From NCBI GenBank assembly GCA_037179385.1, contig CM074200.1, forward strand, positions 31,685,884 to 31,749,883: a stretch of 64,000 nt of DNA, written 5' to 3'. Position numbers and translations under genes: made by a program. The stretch comes from Holothuria scabra (Eukaryota; Echinodermata; Holothuroidea; Aspidochirotida; Holothuriidae). The notes under the pieces are model-generated. The model saw only the letters and a program-made list of their open reading frames with translations. It made no database searches and was not told the origin of the DNA. Of this stretch, positions 12,041 to 23,980 are shown in pieces. Every line of letters starts with the position of its first letter. Position 1 is the stretch's first letter.

Positions 12041-12573
12041 TTAAAGTGTACTTCGAGTAAAAAAATTCAAAAATATATATTAAAGAGCATGAAGAATGAT
12101 TTCTAACAGTCTAACTCCTGTCTTCATAGGACATTCCTGAGCTGAGATATGAAATGTTGAAGTTTATTCACTCAACTTAAAATGGTGTATTGCACAATGA
12201 TTTAAGATGTCATTGTTGTACTACTCAAATTACAATCTTCGTATTTCTTTATTTTTCTGAAAGTTACTGCACCTTGTACCGAGGTGTGATGTAACTCTTA
12301 CTCTTATGGGGTGATATAACAAATTAAGCCCATTCTCTGCCACATTATATGCAAGCAAACAGGAAGAGTTCAAGGTCATAAAAACCTTTTCGGTTTTTAA
12401 GGGAAAGAAAGAAGGTCATGCTAGTTGTACAACGAGAAAGTCACAAATAATTGTTTCAACATTTTATATCTCAGCTCAGGAATGCCCCACGAAGATGGGA
12501 GTTGGACTGTTAGAATTCATTTTCATGGTGTTTAATATATATTTTTGAATTTCGGACTTGAGGTACACTTTAA
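12041..12573. mobile_element. 530-bp MITE with ~130-bp inverted arms
   Basis: The left arm starts TTAAAGTGTACTTCGAGTAA and the right arm ends with its near-perfect reverse complement, GGTACACTTTAA. The pairing continues inward through AATATATATT, a CATGAA word, a TCTAACAGTC/GACTGTTAGA block and the segment around GAGCTGAGATATGAAATGTT. Both outer ends are TTAA, so a TTAA target (piggyBac-like) is possible, although the next bases are AGTGTAC and not CCC. There is no coding capacity. A solo end of this family lies at 3957-4030. Confidence 0.8.
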
Positions 12574-13337
12574 CATCCTTCTGAAGTAATTCTCTAAGGT
12601 AACGTTGATTAGCCATATAGGTTGTCATGTTGGATCACAGTTAATGCTTAATGACGCTTGAGACAAGTTTACTTCGAAAAGGTAACTATTCCTGTTCGAG
12701 CCATTGCGATTGTACTGTTTTGTCCTCTTGCTAATGTTCTGCAATAGAGAAACCCTATATCAAGTTGACTCGATGACGTTGACGTGAATTCTGTTCCAGT
12801 CCTATCTCTTTTCATGTTATTATTTTGACGGTTATGAAGCAAGTTTCATGGGATTCTGACTTACATATTCAAAGGAGAACAGTGCCGAAGGGTGCTCCAT
12901 ACGATAAGTTGTCTTTCTTGAGAATTCTCCACATAAAGGGAATTTCAGGACATACAAAAACTACGCACTAATATCCCCACAGGAGTGGAAGTGCTTACGA
13001 TATAGCAAGACTTAGATTTCAACTGCCTATGATCTGATGATCCTGCGAATATGACATTTTTCTAAGGGACTGATATGAATGAAAGCAAACAGTTATGCGC
13101 CAATAGGCGATAAAATGATCATTAATTCATGGAACGACATTGGGCATTCATGTAAGAGATAGCTGAATTAAAATCGAATAGGGAGAAAGGTGGTGAAACG
13201 TGGTTGCATTTCATGCCTAGTGAAATATTCTCAAGTATAGTCCCTTTCACACCGACTTCTAGTGTAACGACGTGCTTCATGTAAGGAACATTGGGTCAGC
13301 TGATAGCAGAAAGTTAAGTGTGGGAGTAAAAGTAAAA
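12574..13337. other. Stretch without recognised features
   Basis: No gene, RNA or repeat recognised; ordinary AT-rich sequence. Confidence 0.4.
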
Positions 13338-13570
13338 GTCTGATTGTAGTCGTCCATAACTGGGGTCTATTACCTTTAAATCTTTCGATATCCTTCCTTA
13401 CCGGTACCATGGATGGTTGTACACTGATTTTTATCATGATTTTCTCACTTTCACCGAATATGAGAGTTTGAAATTCCTGAAGAAAATAAATGAAGACAAA
13501 TTAAGGCTGATGGGTCCCACTAATGGCTGCTAACAGTCAATAAAACAAGCGCTTATCGGATTCGTCTATA
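13338..13570. repeat. Dispersed repeat R, copy 1
   Basis: Aligns with 22037-22267 through CCATGGATGGTTGTACACTGA, CTGAATATGAG/CCGAATATGAG, TTTGAAATT, AATAAATGAAGAC, CCCACTAATGGCTGC and CTTATCGGATTCG.CTATA. A third, interrupted copy lies at about 59716-60175. No open frame is conserved between copies, so this is a non-coding dispersed repeat, perhaps the body of a SINE or a retroelement tail. Confidence 0.75.
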
Positions 13571-13659
13571 GTATAAACTCCCTAGTATGACCATTTGGCT
13601 TGATTAGCTTATGTTAGATAGATTTTTACGTTTCCACTTATAACCTTCATACTTTATCT

Positions 13660-13862
13660 AGAGGCATCTACGACCTTTTCTCCAGATGCAAGGCACTGGA
13701 TTATCATCCCTACTCCTTTGCTTATGCAAAGCCGAAGCATCGAATACAACATCAGTAAATTTCACTTAGTCTCTGGTATCACGGGGATGGGAATCTAACC
13801 CCTGACACTCTGAATGACAGTCACATGCGTTATTGACTAGACTTCACACCAGGCACGACCAT
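13660..13862 (-). repeat. SINE with decayed tRNA-like head
   Basis: The body matches the 26.5-kb SINE copy (CTACTCC.TTGCTTATGC..AGC...GCATC). On the minus strand the head (about 13859 down to 13785) has a B-box-like GGTTAGATTCC (one base from GGTTCGANNCC) and an A-box-like region AGTCTAGTCAATAACG that has drifted. It directly follows repeat R. Confidence 0.55.
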
Positions 13863-14084
13863 TGAACACCTTCGTACATGGTTTAATCAAGAGTGAGTTT
13901 CTTTTTCATAGGGAAGATAGACTCTCTTTGGAGAGGGCGGAAACAGTGCCTGCTTTATCTTGGTAGGGTTCTAGTGGACGCATCATTCAAAACCTCATAA
14001 CACACTTTCCAGTTTTTGCAAATTTGACAGCATGGCCATTAAACTTTTGCTATAAAACCACCTAATATTAGGTGGAGGTATAAT

Positions 14085-14455
14085 AAGCGAATTCGGTAAT
14101 TCGTTGGCGCATAAAAGTGTTGGGCACAACGTGCAATATGCAAACCGAGCTCAGCACGAATCTTACAGCATACCCTTATTTTCGTAAATAAGTGCATACA
14201 CCGCCATCTTAGTGTCTAGCCAAGTCGAACGAAAACAGGGGTTGCACTGCAACTTTACGACCAAATAAAATGCACCTTTTGCACCCAAAAGACAATCCAC
14301 TGCACTAAACCACACTTGAGATCCTCCTAATGTTATTGATGGATGAAGAAAGATTTGACCAAATTTTCATGTAAACTCAAATTTTGGAATACGTGTTGTA
14401 CCTGAGGGGTTGGTTTGTTTACCCCGACGATTTAGTGCATGTGCGCAAGTGCGTA
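14085..14455. repeat. Dispersed repeat, copy 2 (pair with 8545)
   Basis: Direct-orientation partner of 8545-8880, with several small insertions relative to it (notably 14155-14215). See that entry for the shared words. Confidence 0.6.
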
Positions 14456-14751
14456 GTCATTAAAACGAATTTACATCTTACAAGGCTGAATATCCAAGTT
14501 AAATAAAAGGTGTCTAGACCGTCAACCCTAAGTACGATAACTCGAGTTCCACTTGCTCCAATTACCTGTTGTTCCGGCTTTATCACCTATGAGCAACATA
14601 ACCGACATGGTCCTACTCCAAACATTTTCCAATAGACCCTATTATCCCCACAGAAATTCCACATGAACTATTAATCTGTACCACAAGAAGAGCAACTTTA
14701 TTTTTGTGTAGGCAATTGAGAATGTAAACATGATCATATTCCACCATGTCA

Positions 14752-14907
14752 GTTGGGAAGCAGGCCTCTCATTTGTGACCGTTAATGCGCAATTTTTACA
14801 CCTTTAGGAAACGCGGTAAAATGTATTCTGGGAGACCGCACTCGAGCTAGTCTGAGCAGAGTATTGAAACGGACACCCGTTCAAAGTGTCAATAAATATG
14901 AACAATG
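14752..14907. repeat. Dispersed repeat S, left part (pair with 47646)
   Basis: Matches 47646-47800 through GAAGCAG.CCTC.CATTT, GACCGTTA.TGCGCAAT, ATTCTGGGAGACCG.ACTCGAGCT and ATGTCAATAA. The downstream part of the same family is recognisable at 15285-15400 and 48950-49075 (GTCTTCGT.A.AAGCTTT, TGAGAATATGTTGAAA). The copy at 47.6 kb is split by an inserted element, while this copy is uninterrupted at that point. Confidence 0.7.
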
Positions 14908-15284
14908 TTTGCCAATCAAGTGAGAAGGCATCATGTGCACCTGTGTGATTCCTTAAACACTAAGTTACGACACTTCCCTCATATTAATTGGTGTTGTAGA
15001 AGTATTTCCAAAACAGTTGTTTTCCTTACATCTTTCTTAATCAGCTTCTTATGTATTACGAGCCTTAAATTTCTTATTATTAATTGATGCATTCTCTGTT
15101 TTCGTACATAGCTGCATGTTCGATTGTTTTCAAACAAAATTTCTTGATTGGACCAGATTGGAAAAGCTTTTGGCGTCATCTGGTTGCGTTTGGTTTTGCT
15201 TTTGATACGCAGGTGAATTATTTGCCTGTAATTCTTTTTATGTTAATAAGGGCATGTGTTTAGTTGAAAGGAAAATCGAAACGA

Positions 15285-15400
15285 AACGAAACTTCCGCTA
15301 TAGTCTTCGTCATAAGCTTTTGGAGAAAACCGAAGAATTGAGAGCTCTTTTGCGAAATTTCAACTGCACTATTCTCGTTTTGAAGGTGAGAATATGTTGA
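15285..15400. repeat. Dispersed repeat S, right part (pair with 48950)
   Basis: Shares TAGTCTTCGTCATAAGCTTTT, CAACTGCAC and GGTGAGAATATGTTGAAA with 48950-49045. The order relative to the left part (14752) is the same in both places, which supports a single longer family of roughly 400-700 bp. Confidence 0.5.
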
Positions 15401-15412
15401 AATGTCTTATAA

Positions 15413-15429
15413 GAGAGAGAGAGAGAGAG
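15413..15429 (+). repeat. (GA)n microsatellite
   Basis: Eight and a half GA units. Confidence 0.9.
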
Positions 15430-18400
15430 TAGAAATTATTTTTCGAAAGTAAATTGGAACCTTCTGTTGACTTGATCATGGTGACTGGTTTCGTAAATTG
15501 TCCTCGTTCAACGTTTCATAATGAAGCAATTGGATACGTAAGCTTGCATTCGTGGATGTGGATCTTTATGCAACTCGTGAAAATTTCGTAACATTTAACG
15601 ATACTTTGTACCATGCTTGCCAGGTTTAACATAAACAATTACTATCTAATTGCAAAAGCATGAATTCGGAATGGATCTAAACTTATGACTGAATAGGCTA
15701 TTCACTCCAGCAAAATGCGCGAGACCGACTTTTTCCGATTAAAACTCTCTACTTAATATTGGCTTGGGTTTACTTTATACTTAATTTTTGATTGGTCCCT
15801 AAATTCACCTTTTAAAGAGTGCTATTTGAATGTAAAGATTTCAAAAGAAGTTTTCTTCACTTGCATGGACTAACCCGAAATGGCAGATATCAGTACCTCT
15901 GAACTTGAGCAAAAGGAATTGCATTCTGTAATAATTCTTCTAACTAGTGTAAAGTAAATAAAGTCTGCTTGAACCATTTTCATTCCCGGGATCTTCCAAT
16001 TTCCAATGTAACTCTCTTCCTAATTAATTTCCTTCAAACTAAGACACTGGGACAGATTACAACTTAATCACTTTTCTATCGTCTTAATTATCATCTTGGA
16101 CATTGATATGCTCTGGAGAAATAACAATGATTGTAGATTTTTACCCCTCCTCGTATGTTCCTCTCACCGACGCCACTGTACCCTCCTCACCCTCAAACAA
16201 GAAACGGTCTTGGAAGATTGTATTACGACCGTGTAATAAATACCCAAATGGCTGTATTGATATGTCACGTATAGAGGATCCAGCCATTTTATATTAACGG
16301 CAAGTATACAGAAGTTATATGGGAATCGTCTGGGAACTATAAATCCTACAACTTTGTTAAAAGTGAAGTCAGATAAAGGATCTTCTTAACGATAAATGAA
16401 AGGCCAGACGTAAAATATCGAATTGTCCTCTCCTTGGTTTCAAAAATTAATATTCTTGGCAAAACCCTGATGAATTTGTTGCTGACAAATCGAAGAAGAG
16501 AGTACATAAATGATTTAACATCTTGTTTAATTTGAAAATTAATCTTTCCACTAAACAATTGAAGATCGCCACAACTAATATTATTTATTAGCTGTCGTAG
16601 TCGTTAAATGTTTTTCAACGACATCTTTCTAGAAAGTCACATCTACGAGTGTTTGTACCTATACACAGGGACGTTGACGATCTGGTTTGTGGATGCGGTG
16701 GCAAAATTTTCCTACAGCCGGTCGAACCCTGGATCGTGTCGTGCACCGAAATCGTCTATAGGCAATCCGTCCATATGTAACGCATACGTATACACTCACA
16801 AAAAATGCATACGCACTCACAGTGACAAGCATATGCACTCATCTTGACGTTTTTTGGAAGTCGTAAATTTATCTGTGCACCAAAATGTTATATTTGTCTA
16901 CTCCGCCTGCCTGTTGTTTTTTAATCTGCCTTTATTAATGGGGGCAAAACGAAATGTTTCCCCTATACTTTCATTTGGGTGGCAGTTGTTCTCTGCCTTT
17001 CTAGAATCAAACCCCTGTCTAAATAGGCATCCAAAACAGATTCACCGAAGGTCGGGAATGCGTGAAAAGTACAGGTCAGTTTCTCAAACAAACACCTGAG
17101 GGGATTTGTCCATTATATTTCTGATTAAACTATTTAAAAAGTTATTTAAAAATTCGAAAACAGGTTGAAAAATTGGTCCCGTTTCAGTAAATTGCAAAGT
17201 TGATGCTATGTAACTGCTTGTACAATCACTTCGACTTATAATTCTGCTAAATGATTTACCTTCGAGAAATAAAAGTTGCAATTATAATAACATAGCAACG
17301 TACATGAAGACTACACAGCTGTATGTAAAAGGCGCGAGCTTGACCGCTCTTTAGAAACTGTGTGGGGGAAAGAGAGGTTTGATAATTTATTGACCGACTT
17401 GCTGGCCATAATAGAATTGGTATCATTCTAGTTTAATGTCAACCTTTCTGAAAGGTCTTCTATCATAACTCATAGGGGCAATCATTCTTTTCCAAGCCCT
17501 TGGATTCTTATGCAATTCTGCAGTTCAGATTTTCCAGCAAAAGACTGCCAACAGAATGTTAAAATACCAACATGGTAAAATGAAAACGGCAATGATGAAA
17601 GAATGCAATGTGACTATAAACACAAACTCCAGAAATAAAGAAGTTTGTGGGAGGGGGGGGGGGGGATTTACAAACGATTCTACAGTAAAGGGGAAAATCA
17701 GGCAATTTGCAAAATTTTCAGAGCAAACACGCCCCCCCCCCTCCCGTGCGGAGGTATGTCTTCCCGTACGACTATATACCCAACCTTTGGTTGAACCATA
17801 AACATGAATAACGAATTATGTATATTTAAAGAAATTTCGTATCTCAGCTGTTACACTCTGGTGTAAACATATAAGGGGATATATATTAATGGTATGAAGG
17901 TCATGCACGTGACGTCAGTGCGTTTCAATGTGGCATATTGATTGGTACTGATCATGCGCAGTAAATGTGTTACCGGTGTGCGCACACTACAACACAGGAG
18001 CAGGGAGCTGTTATTTGGATAACAACTCCCTGACCCTAGAAGCAAGTTCTGTGCAGTGAACGATTGGGCGGCAAAATAGAGAAACGCGCGACGCAGTGAC
18101 ATTGGTACAAAGCCTTATATTACGCTCGTTCCCAGCAGACGCCATTGTAAAACGGTAAACGGTTGTTCGTCAAATGTTCAGCCGCACACAAATGTGACGT
18201 AATTGAGAAGGTTCTTCAGTACAATTCACACCATTAAACAAAGTAATGCGTTCATGTTTTATGAAATTATCGCTGGGAATACTTTCAATTTGACTGCCTC
18301 ACGCTTAAAGTAAAATTGGGTTCTGTTTTTATACTGTGAAGACAACAGTTAATTTTGTGGCACTTATCAGGAATTTCGTATTCAGTACAAAACCTCCTTT

Positions 18401-20563
18401 AATATACCTGCTTTTCATCTAAACTTAAGGTTAACCAAAAAATGGGTATGAACATACATACGAGTGGGTGTTTAGAGCCGATTAATACTCTTCTGATTTT
18501 CCCTCTTGCAAGGTACAGGTGTAGAAATAACTGGAAAATGGTATAATAAAACAAACATTTCGTATTCAAATCAAGTAACTCATACTGGGGGCAGGATTGA
18601 GAAAGGTAAAGAGTGAAATAATTAAGACGACTTCATAAAAAATTAAACTCCGTAATGTGTTTAATGTAAAGAGAACGCCATCGATACGAGAGCGTGAATA
18701 ATTTATCAAGAAGAAATGCAACAGAGCTGTAGGATTGGGACCACGACGTGGTTATATGTGTGCACACGGCTCTTACTATTGGAAACAAGAGAAACCCCAG
18801 GTAAGTCTTAAAATCTTTCAGACTGAGCAACAATCATCAATTTCTAACACCTTTACCTTTTAGGTATTTTTTTCTGGTTTATCAAGTTAACTCTTCCCCG
18901 ATGCAAACCTCATAAGAAGTATAAAGTGTGTAAACTGGCAACAAAATCACAAAAACAGAGTTTTTCTAACACTGTAAAACGAGGACTCACCTTACCAAAG
19001 AATGGATAAACTATTGGAAGATCGTGTCTACATCAACTTTGTGTATTCCATCTAATGAAGATGTAATTTCTAAATGTTCCATTTTAAATCTGATGAGATG
19101 GATGTAGAGTGAATGAAATTAAGAGTTCCCCTGTCAACAGATATAGTTCTAATGGTGGTACGAGTTTATTGAGAGAAGGTACTCTAGATTTTTAAGTTCT
19201 CTTTCGTGAAGGGGGGCCACTGCAGCCAAATATTTCTATGACCACCTTTTTGAACATTACCATTTGAACATTAACTTTGTTGACATGTATTCACTTACTT
19301 TATTAAAATCACTGCACGGCCATTCTGCCTCGTGAGGCCCTCCTAAAGAATAAAGAAGCAAATGATACATTGTTCATTTCTAAAAAACATATATTATCAA
19401 AACTATCCCATAGTTTGGTATGTGTTGGCTTTACATTCTGTAATCGTCTATTTCAATTGTCGGAAAAAAATGCCCCGACTTCTCCGTCTTTTCTCTTAAA
19501 TTAAGTATATGATGTATCTCCGATCTCAATGTTTGGAGAAGGTTGTTAAACTATAAGGTTGCTTTGCGCTGGTGAAAAATTATCTTACTTACGCGTCTTA
19601 TGTACGCTGTCTTTGATTGAACTCTGGTTTAGGCAAAGGAAAATGAATAAATGTTTAATATGGAATTAATCGACAGATTCTCACATGCATGTACGCCATA
19701 CAGTTACACTGTTGGAGTGCTCTCATACTCTTAACTACAGAGATCTGTGTCAGATTAATTAAGACCTCCAAACCTTCATTGTATGCGCCTTAAATACACG
19801 CGATTCGTGCTTGAACGCCTCTATCCAAATTTCGCTCTCTGAAAATACTCCGACCTCTTCTTTTAATCCTTGCATGTTTCTTCCTTGAAAAAAAAAAAAA
19901 AAAAAAAAACGGGAGAACTGATTTACGCAAATATAATTGAAATTTATTCACCGATCATCGATTTCCTATTTTCCTAGCCTGTAGTATAGAGACGAATGAA
20001 GAGAGTCACATGCACATGAACAAGGTTTAGGTTAATGGTAAATATTGCTTATGATGAACAGACGATGATCCCATCTACAAATAGAAAATAGAATAATGCC
20101 CAGAATATTTTGTGATTGATTGCAAGACAGAGAGCTTTGTCTCACGGAATTATCAAAAGTTGTAGCTTAGTATATGTATGTTGTAGAAATTTGAAGGAAC
20201 TTGTGCTTGGTTTACCAATTGTGAACAGACACTGCTTGCTGAATTCTAATCGATAATGAGGAACAAGATATACCCGACTAAATTCTGTATCCTTGCATTA
20301 CCTGCATAAGTAAATTAAATAAAGATACGTAGTACTGATAAGGAAAGTTATTGTTTTTCTTATAGGTAGGAATTAAATCAATGGTTATTGTTATATTCAT
20401 GGGAAAATATAACGATGTCATATGAAAATGTTTATCGTTCCTACCAAATATACTGATATCAGCAACGAGTTCTGGCTGTGTTGAAAGCAAACTAATAACC
20501 CGTCTTCTATAAGTGAATCCAGTTAAACTGCTCTATTTAGGATATGTTTAAAAAAGTGCGTAT
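15430..20563. other. Long stretch without recognised genes
   Basis: No gene or repeat family recognised over about 5 kb. It contains G13 at 17653-17665, a matching C run near 17731-17741 only ~70 bp away, and A22 at 19888-19909. A 64-codon open frame (16103-16297) ending in TAA has somewhat coding-like composition but no recognisable domain or convincing splice site. Confidence 0.4.
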
Positions 20564-20602
20564 AAATATTAATACGTACGTAATGATTATTACGTACGTA
20601 GG
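20564..20602. repeat. Short inverted repeat of TACGTACGTA
   Basis: Two copies of the self-complementary word TACGTACGTA, embedded in ATTAATACGTACGTAAT and ATTACGTACGTAGGTAAT, face each other across a few bases. It could form a hairpin or cruciform; no function can be assigned. Confidence 0.6.
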
Positions 20603-22036
20603 TAATAGTTATGCCGCGTGTACGCAATAAAGTTTTTAAACATGTTTTAATTAGGGCTTCGTAAGTTTCGAATTTAACTCAAAGTTAAAGAAACACTCTT
20701 GGCTAAACTTGAAACCCGAATAGTTCGTTAGAAGTTTTTTTTGCAAAGTTACTACATGCTACGAGAGACTTTAGGAAGCACGAGACAATAGGTTCAAACA
20801 TTCTATTTATTCCACTTACACTGCTGTTGCACTTTCTAGATGTAGCTTAAGGTAATTGGTCTAAGGTTGGATATATGAAATAAATGGATTTGAATTTTCT
20901 TAAAATTCTACAGTGCGATGACTCTTTATAAGTAATTATATTCTCAATGCATAGTCATCATGAAAAAAATAAAAAAAATAACTTTGGAATGTCGATCGCA
21001 TCTTGTTAGGTCAAGACACTCCCTGACAATAAGAATAAAAAATACATAATTTGACTTTCAGGTAACGTTTACATCTTAATTACGCTTTCATGAGTTGTAA
21101 TTCTAGTCAAGGAGGTTTCATTTTCATTGCACGTCCTCCTCTTCACAATGTTTTCCTGGTATATTTCCTGTTAATGTGCACTTTGTGATATTTAAGTTTA
21201 GAACATAATATTAACTAAAACAATTATAGCATCAAGTAAAATAACGAAAAGATGAAATATGCAAAAAATTTAAATATTTAGAAACAGAAAACTTGGCAAG
21301 TTGGTTTAATCTTTATATGATGAGTGCTTGTTAAATATTTCTGTGACAGTATTAGAACCACGTGACTGTCATGAATTCTTTTACCGAGATCCTTAAAAAG
21401 GTATTAAGCCCTCAAGACTGTCTTCGTATAAAAAGGCACCGGTTCATGTTTCTCGAAAAATGCTCCTTTGGGATCGATTATGCTCTGGAGGTTTAGTGTC
21501 AGACAGATTGATGGGCACATGTTGTCACACGTCACATTTATGTGAGTGTCGTTTATGTCGGAGAGAATACATGCCTGCGTAGTCTACTGTAGTGAAGTAC
21601 GAGTAGAAATAGAAAGAAATGGAGATAGTTTTGGGGATTCAAAGCCCGCAAACGAAAAAGGAGTAGCAAATAGAAGAGCCAACAAAGTTGACCGATTGCC
21701 GGAGTGATTCGAAACTGAATGTCTTCGACGAGCAGTGATTGGTCTTTTTGAAGATAATTTCAAACTATAGGGCTTAACATACTTTGGAATCTGATTTTCT
21801 AGAGGGCTAGATTATTGAAACCGTCAGACAATTTTTTCATGATGGGTGTTTTATCATCCCCCATCATGGCTCCTGGACAAAACTTGGACAATCCCTCCTC
21901 GGGTAGTCTGGGTAGTGCCTCAGCCTGACGGGGCCCTTTTTTGTGTCGTTTTTTAATTCTTCATTGTTGTCAGACATGAAGATGATAAACGGAGGTATTA
22001 CTTGCAGGTATAGACGAATCCGAACAGATTGTGATG
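20603..22036. other. Stretch without recognised features
   Basis: No gene or repeat recognised. An open stretch near 21830-21930 ends in a serine/glycine-rich tail and TGA after a possible AG acceptor, but it is too short to call. Confidence 0.35.
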
Positions 22037-22267
22037 GTCTGATTTTAGTCGGCTATTACTGAGGTCCATCACCTTTAATCTTTAAATTTCCTTCCCAACC
22101 TGTTCCATGGATGGTTGTACACTGAAGTGCATCTTAATTTTCTCAACTTTACTGAATATGAGGATTTGAAATTTACGTAGACAATAAATGAAGACGATTA
22201 AAGGCCGGCGGACCCCACTAATGGCTGCCTACACTCACTAAAACAAGCTTATCGGATTCGCCTATAA
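22037..22267. repeat. Dispersed repeat R, copy 2
   Basis: Second copy of the family described at 13338-13570, same orientation, with conserved CCATGGATGGTTGTACACTGA and CCCACTAATGGCTGC blocks. Confidence 0.75.
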
Positions 22268-22557
22268 CATGGTGATTTAATCATTAACATTTAGAAATCT
22301 TGCCTATTTTCTCTATCATTTGAATGTGACTACTGTCATGCCAAATGCTGATAAGCAGTCAATAGTTGAATAATGAATGAGTTGTAGCTGACTTTAGATC
22401 GGTTATCATCACACTATCTACTACCAAAAGCCTCAGTTCAACCCACCATCCACTTACTTGAAAAGTTCAAAACATCTTGACAAACTCTTATCCTTCCTCC
22501 AGTGACCACTCTAAAACAAAAGAGATAAATTCCGTTCAAAGTGTCTGTAATAAGAGA

Positions 22558-23859
22558 CAGTGGAGTAGCTACCGAGGGGAGGAGGGGGCTGGGAAAAATT
22601 GCCCCCTGGGTTTTAAGAGTGAAAAATTCGGAAATTTAGTATTTGTGACAAAAGTTAACTAGAGTGTAGTTTTCCTAAGTTTCCTTTTTTGAAATTCCGA
22701 ATAGTCTCCAACGAAAGCTCCATTTTTGTACTTATTAGATTCAAGAACTCAAAATTTTATGCGCCCATTGCGCGCAACAATTTGCAGTTCATAATGCAAT
22801 TGTGTTCACTCATGAATCAGTTTGGTAAAATTTTGTGAAGTCTGGACATGAAAAATCACCAAATTATCAAGCAACATCACCAATTACATTGTGGTTTCCA
22901 TGAACTTTCTTTATTTAAATAATCCAAACTTTCTCCAGTATAAACTCTTGAATTTTAAAATCTCATCGGAGAGCCTCAATTTATTGGCCTTAGGTAACAT
23001 TGTTTAGCAGCAATCTTGAGTCGCCATGCAGTCTCAGACTTGTCAATAAGAAAAACAGATTTTTCAGTAATTATCGAACATTTCACATTTCCTTGTAAAG
23101 AAAACCCAGAATTCAAAATTTTCCTCAGTTCAAGCTCCACATTGTCAAATACTTGTTTAAAAAGGGAAAAATTTTCGGCGCGATTTGCGCCCCGCAATTT
23201 GCGTCCCTATTACAGTGGTGTTCATAATGTAAGGGGAAAATCGGAAAATTTGAGTCTTTTTGCCCCCGCTGCTTAGCTACTTCTTCCGAGAAATGCCACT
23301 TCCGACAGCCTGGGGGTCGTGATTTCTCAAAAGATTCTGTACCCTCCGCGCCAACTCAGTGAAGATGGCTCTCCCCTTAGATTGTCTTTCGGGCAAGGCT
23401 TCAGATTTCAGGCAGGGAATCATTTTAGTACGATATTCAAGTGCTTTCATACACAAACTTACCATGAGATACCTTTCAACCCTCTCAGTTGAGTAGTATG
23501 TGTAGATGGATTCAAGTTTGGAAGTGCTAAAATGTTACCAATATTCCTCACTTTGCAGAGGGCATAGATATACTGGTATTGTTCTCTAACGTAGCATGGC
23601 TGGCAAAAACGGAAATTTCCACATTCTTTCGGTGCACAGTGTCATTTGAGTTAGGTCATACGATTTTTTGATTTAAAAAAAAAAGCGTTATTCCTGGCGG
23701 AAAAGCGAAAATTTAGCATTTACAGTTGCCATTTGGTCAATGGAGTAGGCTGATGTGCATAGTCCAAAATTTGCTACTCCCCATTTTTATATTGTTTCTT
23801 TGGGTTGGGTGATTGTCCCCCACCCCCACCCCCTGAAAAAATTTCTGTCTACGCCACTG
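22558..23859. mobile_element. Non-autonomous hAT-like element, 1.3 kb
   Basis: The left end is CAGTGGAGTAGCTACC and the right end is the mirror GTCTACGCCACTG. The element is flanked by a perfect 8-bp direct repeat, ATAAGAGA, at 22550-22557 and 23860-23867. Eight-base target duplications with CAG...CTG ends are typical of hAT transposons. The interior shares short blocks with the larger element at 57297-59368 (a G-run then TTGCCCC near the left end, and a CGCCAAC...CTTAGATT block). No open frame resembles a transposase; open frames of about 60-86 codons on both strands at 22976-23465 overlap each other. It is probably mobilised in trans. Confidence 0.85.
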
Positions 23860-23870
23860 ATAAGAGACCA

Positions 23871-23980
23871 GGGGGCCGTTCCACAAAGAGTTACGCACAA
23901 TCTTAAGTTTGATTCACCATACTTAAGCCAACAGTAAATCATACTTAAGATCGTGCGTAACTCTTTGTGGAACGGGCCCC
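23871..23980. repeat. 110-bp palindrome (foldback MITE)
   Basis: The arms GGGGCCGTTCCACAAAGAG and CTCTTTGTGGAACGGGCCCC pair almost perfectly. The pairing continues through TTACGCAC.ATCTTAAGT and its mirror, leaving about 30 unpaired central bases. It starts three bases after the right-hand target duplication of the hAT-like element at 22558-23859, so it was either already at the target site or inserted next to it. There is no coding capacity. It could be extruded as a hairpin. Confidence 0.85.

Noticed and set aside
21830..21930. Possible terminal exon with a Ser/Gly-rich tail
   Set aside because: About 33 codons after a weak AG acceptor; too short to support without transcript data.
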